DNA from: CAZRCZ01 sp964598765
GTDB taxonomy: Bacteria > Sumerlaeota > Sumerlaeia > MVZB01 > JAJFLK01
Length of the DNA stretch: 64,000 nucleotides
Direction of reading: 5' to 3'
Assembly (NCBI GenBank): GCA_964598765.1
Contig: CAZRCZ010000003.1
Coordinates: 1 to 64,000 of the forward strand
Shown here: positions 59,921 to 64,000 of the stretch, piece by piece
How the letters are laid out: each line of letters begins with the position of its first letter
How positions within the stretch are numbered: position 1 is the stretch's first letter
Position numbers and translations under genes: made by a program
Notes under the pieces: model-generated
Databases searched by the model: none
Seen by the model: only the letters and a program-made list of their open reading frames with translations
Told to the model about the DNA's origin: nothing

Positions 59921-61102
59921 ATGAACCGCCCCCGCGTCGTCCACGTCTATAAGGATGTTTACCCTCCCGTCGAAGGGGGGATCGAGCGGACGATTTTCAA
60001 TTTGGTCCGATTGACCCAAGGCGAATTCGATCCGGCGGTCATCACGGCGTCGCGGACCGGACGATCCTCGATCCGAAGAATCGCGGGCGGGGTCGAGGTT
60101 ATCGAGGTCGGTTCGCTCGGACGGGTTCTTTCGACCCCGATCGCGCCGGGGTTCGTCTCAGCTCTGAAAAAAAGCCGGGCCGATCTTTTTCATTTTCATT
60201 TTCCGCATCCGACGGGCGAACTCGCCTATCTTCTTTCCGGCCTTCGGACTCCGGCGGTCGTCACCTATCACAGCGACGTCGTGCGGCAAAAGGGAACGCT
60301 CGCGCTTTATCGTCCCTTTCTTCATCGTTTTCTGCGACGAATGAGCGTCATCATGCCGACGAGTCAGAAGTATTTGGACACATCGGAAATTCTCGCGCTC
60401 CACCGCGACCGATGCCGGGTCGTTCCGCTCGGAATTCCCGTCGAGGATTATCGTCCCACGCCCGAAACCGAGAAATTGAATGCGGAATGTCGCGCCCGCT
60501 GGGGCAATTTCGTTTTTTTTATCGGCGTTCTGCGCTATTACAAGGGACTCGACGTTTTGATCGAGGCGATGCGGGATTTGCCCGGCGTTAATCTGGTAAT
60601 CGCGGGAGAGGGACCGGAGAGAAAGAATTTGGAATGGCGAATGATGAATAGCGAATCGCGAAATTCAGATGTGAAATCTCAAATCTCAAATCCGAAATCC
60701 CTAATCCATTTCTTGGGCCGTGTGGATCACCCGACCGCCGTCGCGCTGTTTTATGCGGCGAAGGTTTTTTGCCTTCCGGCGACGCAACGATCCGAGGCGT
60801 TCGGGCTTTGTCAAATCGAGGCGATGGCGTGCGGTCTGCCGGTCGTCTCGACGGACCTTCCGACGGGCGTTCCCGAAGTCAACCGCCACGGCGAAACGGG
60901 GCTGATCGTCCCGCCGGGCGATCCGAAGACGTTGGCGGATGCCTTGAAAAAAGTTTTGAGCGACACCGAACTGCGGGCGAAATTGAGCGCCCAAGCCCGC
61001 CGACGCGCGGCGGAACTTTACACCGCCGAGCGGATGGCTTCGAAGGTCTCGGAGATTTATCGGGAAATTCTGAGTTCGGTCCGAAAAACCGATTTTTCTT
61101 GA
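59921..61102 (+). CDS. Glycosyltransferase, GT4 family
   Basis: 393 aa from ATG 59921. N-terminal VVHVYKDVYPPVEGGIERTI contains the Gly-rich acceptor loop; the C-terminal donor domain holds GVLRYYKGLDVLIEAMRDLP, LVIAGEGPERKNL, LGRVDHPTAVALFYAAKVFC, SEAFGLCQIEAMACGLPVVS (E-x7-E motif) and TDLPTGVPEV. It should move a sugar from a nucleotide donor to a cell-surface glycan. Residues about 237-262 (RMMNSESRNSDVKSQISNPK) are an in-frame repeat insertion between GPERKN and LIHFLGRV. No other glycan gene adjoins; a ferredoxin gene follows. Confidence 0.93.
   Translation: MNRPRVVHVYKDVYPPVEGGIERTIFNLVRLTQGEFDPAVITASRTGRSSIRRIAGGVEVIEVGSLGRVLSTPIAPGFVSALKKSRADLFHFHFPHPTGELAYLLSGLRTPAVVTYHSDVVRQKGTLALYRPFLHRFLRRMSVIMPTSQKYLDTSEILALHRDRCRVVPLGIPVEDYRPTPETEKLNAECRARWGNFVFFIGVLRYYKGLDVLIEAMRDLPGVNLVIAGEGPERKNLEWRMMNSESRNSDVKSQISNPKSLIHFLGRVDHPTAVALFYAAKVFCLPATQRSEAFGLCQIEAMACGLPVVSTDLPTGVPEVNRHGETGLIVPPGDPKTLADALKKVLSDTELRAKLSAQARRRAAELYTAERMASKVSEIYREILSSVRKTDFS
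60631..60708. repeat. Repeat inserted in frame in the GT4 gene
   Basis: GGAATGGCGAATGATGAATA then GAAATCTCAAATCTCAAATC and CCGAAATCCCTAATCC; family C plus a GCGAAT-type unit. About 78 nt (26 codons) that keep the reading frame. Confidence 0.8.
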
Positions 61103-61173
61103 AGGGTCGGACGGGAAACGATTAAATGGGGGAGCAAGGCTGACGGGGAAGAAGAGAAAGGCAGAGAGCAACA

Positions 61174-61410
61174 ATGGCCGACAAAAGCGCAAGATATGGC
61201 GACAACGTGCCCGGCGTTTTTTACGTGGACAACACCTGCATTGACTGCGACGCCTGCCGCGTCGCCGCGCCCGGCAATTACACACGCAACGAGCAGGGGG
61301 GATATTCCTTCGTGGATAAACAGCCGCAGAACGACGAGGAATATCAGATGTGCCTTGACGCGATGGAAGGGTGTCCGGTGGAGGCGATAGGCGAGGATGG
61401 GGATGAATAA
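61174..61410 (+). CDS. Small 4Fe-4S ferredoxin
   Basis: 78 aa. Cluster ligands are Cys22, Cys25 and Cys28 (NTCIDCDACRVAAPGNYTR) and Cys67 (EGCPVEAIG); Cys60 is extra. The start GVFYVDNTCIDCDAC and the single-cluster layout match the FER1-type family found widely in PVC bacteria and others. It is a one-electron carrier in the cytoplasm; the P450 at 29378 is one possible user but the link is a guess. GGCAGAGAG precedes ATG 61174. The gene stands alone. Confidence 0.9.
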   Translation: MADKSARYGDNVPGVFYVDNTCIDCDACRVAAPGNYTRNEQGGYSFVDKQPQNDEEYQMCLDAMEGCPVEAIGEDGDE

Positions 61411-61453
61411 GGAGTGAGCAGATAAGCCAAATCCGGTTTCGTTCGCCGTATTC

Positions 61454-61558
61454 TTTTCCTCGATCCCGTAGGGATCGAACGATGGTAGCCCCGGGTGGAG
61501 CGAAACGGAACCCGGGGTAAACGCCCACCTTCCGCATTCGACCCTGTAGGGGTCGAAC
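61454..61558. repeat. Palindromic dispersed repeat cluster (CGATCCCGTAGGGATCGAAC type)
   Basis: CGATCCCGTAGGGATCGAAC (61461) and its variant CGACCCTGTAGGGGTCGAAC (61539) flank a third dyad, CCCCGGGTGGAGCGAAACGG with AACCCGGGG (61489-61517). It fills most of the 235-bp gap between ferredoxin and tRNA-Leu. Confidence 0.7.
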
Positions 61559-61645
61559 ATGAATGATCGGAAAGCGGAATAGAGCAAGATTAAGAAAAGT
61601 CCTCGAACAGAGAATAAGATTTCGCGACAACCTCGAAACCGACCT

Positions 61646-61730
61646 GCCGGGATGGCGGAATTGGCATACGCGCAAGACTAAGGATCTTGTGGGGAAACCC
61701 GTCCGGGTTCAAGTCCCGGTCCCGGCACCA
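61646..61730 (+). tRNA. tRNA-Leu (anticodon UAA)
   Basis: 85 nt including encoded CCA, class II with a long variable arm (TGGGGAAACCCG region). The acceptor stem GCCGGGA pairs with TCCCGGC; the anticodon stem CAAGA/TCTTG holds loop CTAAGGA, giving TAA; the T arm is CCGGGTTCAAGTCCCGG. It reads UUA and UUG. Confidence 0.95.
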
Positions 61731-61735
61731 CCTTC

Positions 61736-61822
61736 CTAATCCTTCTCATACTCATTCTCGTTCTCAAACGAGATACTCCATACTTTTGGAGAAAGAGTAG
61801 GAGAATGAGAAAGAGAAGGATT
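61736..61822. repeat. Inverted purine/pyrimidine repeat after tRNA-Leu
   Basis: TAATCCTTCTCATACTCATT + CTCGTTCTC on the left and GAGAAAGAGTAGGAGAATGA + GAAAGAGAAGGAT on the right form an imperfect long hairpin, close to family A in composition. It separates the tRNA from the end of the convergent PQQ gene. Confidence 0.65.
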
Positions 61823-63268
61823 TCAGGGATGCCCGAGGCCAAAACAATAAAGACTCGCCGAGGTTCGCAGATAGATTTTTCCATCAACAATGGCAGGCGT
61901 CGAATAGGCGCGCTCGCCGAAGGAAGAATGTGAAAGTTCTTTCCATTGCGGTGCGGCGCTGACGACCGTCAAATCGCCGTCCTCGCTCAGCAAATAAATT
62001 TTTCCGTCCCCCGCGACCGGCGAACTGAAGTAATCCCCCTGTCCGGAAACACGCCCCTGTTTGGAGGGTTGACCCGTTTTGGCGTCGAGGGAAGAAAAAA
62101 TCCCGCCGTTCTTCACCATGAACAAATTACCCCGATAAAAAACGGGAGAAGGGACGTAAGGAATCATGCGGTCGTAAGTCCAGAGGACGTGAGAGGCGGT
62201 GATGTCTCCCTCCCCGCCCGGTTTGACGGCGAGCGCGAGATTGCGCGCTCCGGCGAAAATCTCGCGCATGGAATTATATTCCGCCTCGTTGATGTGGCCG
62301 TCCTTATTTCGGTCAAATTGGGAAAACCGCGACCTCACCTGCGGATCGGCCGGCTCATTGGGTTCAAGCGTTCCGTTTTGATTCTTGTCCCCCTTGGCGA
62401 GCGCCTCGGCGAAGGGAGCAATCTCGGCGTGATCGGAGCGGTCCCCGCCCGGCGCCCAGATGGCGAGATACAGAATCCCGTCGCTCCCCACGACGGGTGT
62501 CGTGTTCGCAATCCGCGAAATCCCGCGAACGGTCCAGACTTCCTTCCCCGTCGCGAACTCGTAGCCGTTCATCCGCAAGGTCCCCGCGACGACAATTTGT
62601 TTTTTGCCGCCGGAATCCCAAATCACCGGCGTCGAATAGCCGCGCGGAAATTCGACGCGGTCGGATTTCCAAACCGGTTGTCCCGTCCGTTTGTCGAACG
62701 CCGCGAGGAAGGAATCGGTGTCGTGGTCTTCATTGAGCAAAACCCAATCCCCCGCAAGGATCGGCGAACTTCCCGCGCCGTAGCCGTCATTGAACGGTCC
62801 CATGCGCCGCGACCAAAGCGGCTTGCCGTCGGTGTCGTAGCAAAAAAGTCCGCTCGATCCGAAAAAGCTGACGACAATTTTCCCGTCGGTCGCGGGGCTG
62901 GGTTGCGCGTAGCTTCCGACGCGGTGAATCTCTTCCAGTTTTTCGTGCGGCGCTTCCGTTTCCCAAAGGATCGCGCCGTCCTTGGCGTTGATCCCCATCG
63001 TCAGCAGGGTTTGTCCGCGAACCGCCGTCACGTAAATCCGGTCGCCGAAAACGACGGGAGAAGAATGACCTGACGGAAGCGCGATTTTCCAGATGACGTT
63101 TTTGTCGGGGGCGAGTTCGGCGGGAAGCGGCGGACCCGTTTCATCCCCGCTACGGACGCCCGACGCGTTGGGTCCGTGAAACTGCGGCCAAGGCTCGGCG
63201 TCAAGCGAGAGCGAATAAAGAAGGAAGATTAAACACAAAGAACGCGAAGGAGGCACAAAGGAACCCAT
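61823..63268 (-). CDS. Secreted PQQ-like beta-propeller protein with EF-hands
   Basis: 481 aa from ATG 63268. A signal peptide is predicted (SRSLCLIFLLYSLSLDAEP). The mature protein opens WPQFHGPNASGVRSGDETGP, a common start in PVC 'PQQ-binding-like' proteins, then has propeller strands such as GKPLWSRRMGPFNDGYGAGS and STPVIWDSGGKKQIVVAGTL. An insert at about 280-330 holds two EF-hand loops, DKNQNGTLEPNE and DRNKDGHINEAE, that should bind calcium. It probably acts outside the inner membrane; PQQ binding and enzymatic activity are not shown. Codons 2-12 of the signal peptide are encoded by a family B repeat. Confidence 0.87.
   Translation of the reverse strand: MGSFVPPSRSLCLIFLLYSLSLDAEPWPQFHGPNASGVRSGDETGPPLPAELAPDKNVIWKIALPSGHSSPVVFGDRIYVTAVRGQTLLTMGINAKDGAILWETEAPHEKLEEIHRVGSYAQPSPATDGKIVVSFFGSSGLFCYDTDGKPLWSRRMGPFNDGYGAGSSPILAGDWVLLNEDHDTDSFLAAFDKRTGQPVWKSDRVEFPRGYSTPVIWDSGGKKQIVVAGTLRMNGYEFATGKEVWTVRGISRIANTTPVVGSDGILYLAIWAPGGDRSDHAEIAPFAEALAKGDKNQNGTLEPNEPADPQVRSRFSQFDRNKDGHINEAEYNSMREIFAGARNLALAVKPGGEGDITASHVLWTYDRMIPYVPSPVFYRGNLFMVKNGGIFSSLDAKTGQPSKQGRVSGQGDYFSSPVAGDGKIYLLSEDGDLTVVSAAPQWKELSHSSFGERAYSTPAIVDGKIYLRTSASLYCFGLGHP
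63231..63262. repeat. Family B repeat that encodes part of a signal peptide
   Basis: AAACACAAAGAACGCGAAGG then AGGCACAAAGGA; on the minus strand it is read as FVPPSRSLCLI. Confidence 0.75.
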
Positions 63269-63279
63269 TTCTGTAAAAT

Positions 63280-64000
63280 TTATTGAGATTTCCCAACCTT
63301 TTCCATCCAAGCCTTGCGCCAGTCGGCCGTGCTTGACTTCTCCGGAAGCGATAATCCTGTCGTTTCTCTGAGAGCCTCTTCAATGTCCTCCGCAACGTAG
63401 GCGTCGGATCGGCTCTGCGCTCTGCCAAGTGCATCAATGAGGGGTAGCGTGTCGATTTTGGGATCGCCGATCTTTGCAAGTCTGTGGCCCGCCTGTCCGA
63501 CGGCAAAAAATCGGGCGCGAGGAACGATGGCTCGATAATCCTCAAGTGAGGCTGGTTCCTCCTTCTTTAATGTGGCGAAGCACGCCATCTCCGAAACAGT
63601 TCCTTCCCAACGAAGAATGACATCAACCGGGCGACGCTGGGTCGGTTGAATTGCTTCCCAAGATGAAGTTCCCGCTATAAGCGCGACCGCTAGAATATCA
63701 ACAATGAGGATAGCCCTTCTGAATCGTGGAGGATGAATCTTTCGCCCCTGAAACAACGTCCAAATGCTCCCCCCTAACGCAAATGCGAAAAGTAGAAGCC
63801 CGAGTGCTGGACCACTGAAGGCGAAGTAGGTCAGCCAAACCACGCACACGAGAATTAAGGCCCATGCCAAGCGCGGAACGTAATGTATTCTAATTTTCCA
63901 AGTCGCACTGATTATGGAAAGGGCAAGAAAATAGGCGAGCCCCGACCAACTCCACGTCAAGATCGGCGGATACGTTTGCCATGCGATTGAAGCGGCGCAT
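63280..64000 (-). CDS. Membrane protein, 5' end beyond the window
   Basis: About 240 residues are visible and the frame stays open to the window edge (no stop between 63960 and 64000), so the true start is likely outside. At least three membrane helices are seen: WSGLAYFLALSIISATW, LAWALILVCVVWLTYFAF and LGLLLFAFALGGSIWTLF, with a fourth near ILIVDILAVALIAGTS. A soluble C-terminal part of ~120 residues follows (PVDVILRWEGTVSEMACFAT, SDAYVAEDIEEALRETTG). No family recognised. Its stop lies 11 nt before the PQQ gene start, so the two may be co-transcribed. Confidence 0.65.
   Translation of the reverse strand, partial: CAASIAWQTYPPILTWSWSGLAYFLALSIISATWKIRIHYVPRLAWALILVCVVWLTYFAFSGPALGLLLFAFALGGSIWTLFQGRKIHPPRFRRAILIVDILAVALIAGTSSWEAIQPTQRRPVDVILRWEGTVSEMACFATLKKEEPASLEDYRAIVPRARFFAVGQAGHRLAKIGDPKIDTLPLIDALGRAQSRSDAYVAEDIEEALRETTGLSLPEKSSTADWRKAWMEKVGKSQ

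Overview
This is a moderately GC-rich bacterial chromosome segment with dense coding on both strands, short operons and many GTG/TTG starts. No phage, IS transposase, rRNA or CRISPR is visible. Several traits point to the Planctomycetes-Verrucomicrobia-Chlamydiae (PVC) group or a neighbouring candidate phylum (Sumerlaeota- or Hydrogenedentota-like): a huge lipoprotein with a PVC-type membrane-bound dehydrogenase propeller, a secreted PQQ-like propeller with EF-hands, a dksA-like/lspA gene pair as in chlamydiae, 'FLEAQTRAKVSR'-type pseudopilins, and a CdsA with D-I-V-D in place of D-R-x-D. The phylum is an inference and is not proved here.

Layout. 1-3787 (minus): fatty-acid oxidation operon (acyl-CoA dehydrogenase, etfB, etfA, start of a second acyl-CoA dehydrogenase). 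3906-12033 (plus): DUF167, punA, ileS, DksA-like zinc-finger protein, lspA, ECF sigma and putative anti-sigma. 12131-20090: radical SAM enzyme, secreted carboxylesterase, tRNA-Arg(UCU), 1301-aa SGNH/propeller/HEAT/cupredoxin lipoprotein. 20263-23439 (minus): hisB, hslU, two unknowns. 23551-31725 (plus, larE excepted): Wzt-type ATPase, a frameshifted membrane/TPR protein, mutT, Wzm-type permease, P450, histone-deacetylase-like hydrolase. 31829-38052: SGNH hydrolase, two sugar ABC permeases, a decayed secreted-protein gene, acyl-CoA ligase, TacT/TacA-like toxin-antitoxin. 38053-43573: GT-C-like protein, two tandem pseudopilins around a Cys-rich secreted protein, and a Wzy/PglL-like O-antigen ligase (possible pilin glycosylation locus). 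43582-51968 (minus): addB-addA and a HAD hydrolase. 52379-57461 (plus): the classic rpsB-tsf-pyrH-frr-uppS-cdsA block. 57463-64000: orphan livH, DUF433/DUF5615 pair, GT4 glycosyltransferase, ferredoxin, tRNA-Leu(UAA), PQQ propeller, partial membrane protein.

The most striking feature is not a gene cluster but at least six families of short, degenerate dispersed repeats. They fill most intergenic gaps, often form long inverted pairs (for example 31747-31823 and 55621-55716), and have entered genes in frame: the linker of the Wzt ATPase, the middle of the GT4 glycosyltransferase, the signal peptide of the PQQ protein, and the C-termini of the HAD hydrolase, the P450 and DUF167. They seem to serve as spacers, probable terminators and raw material for new peptide segments.
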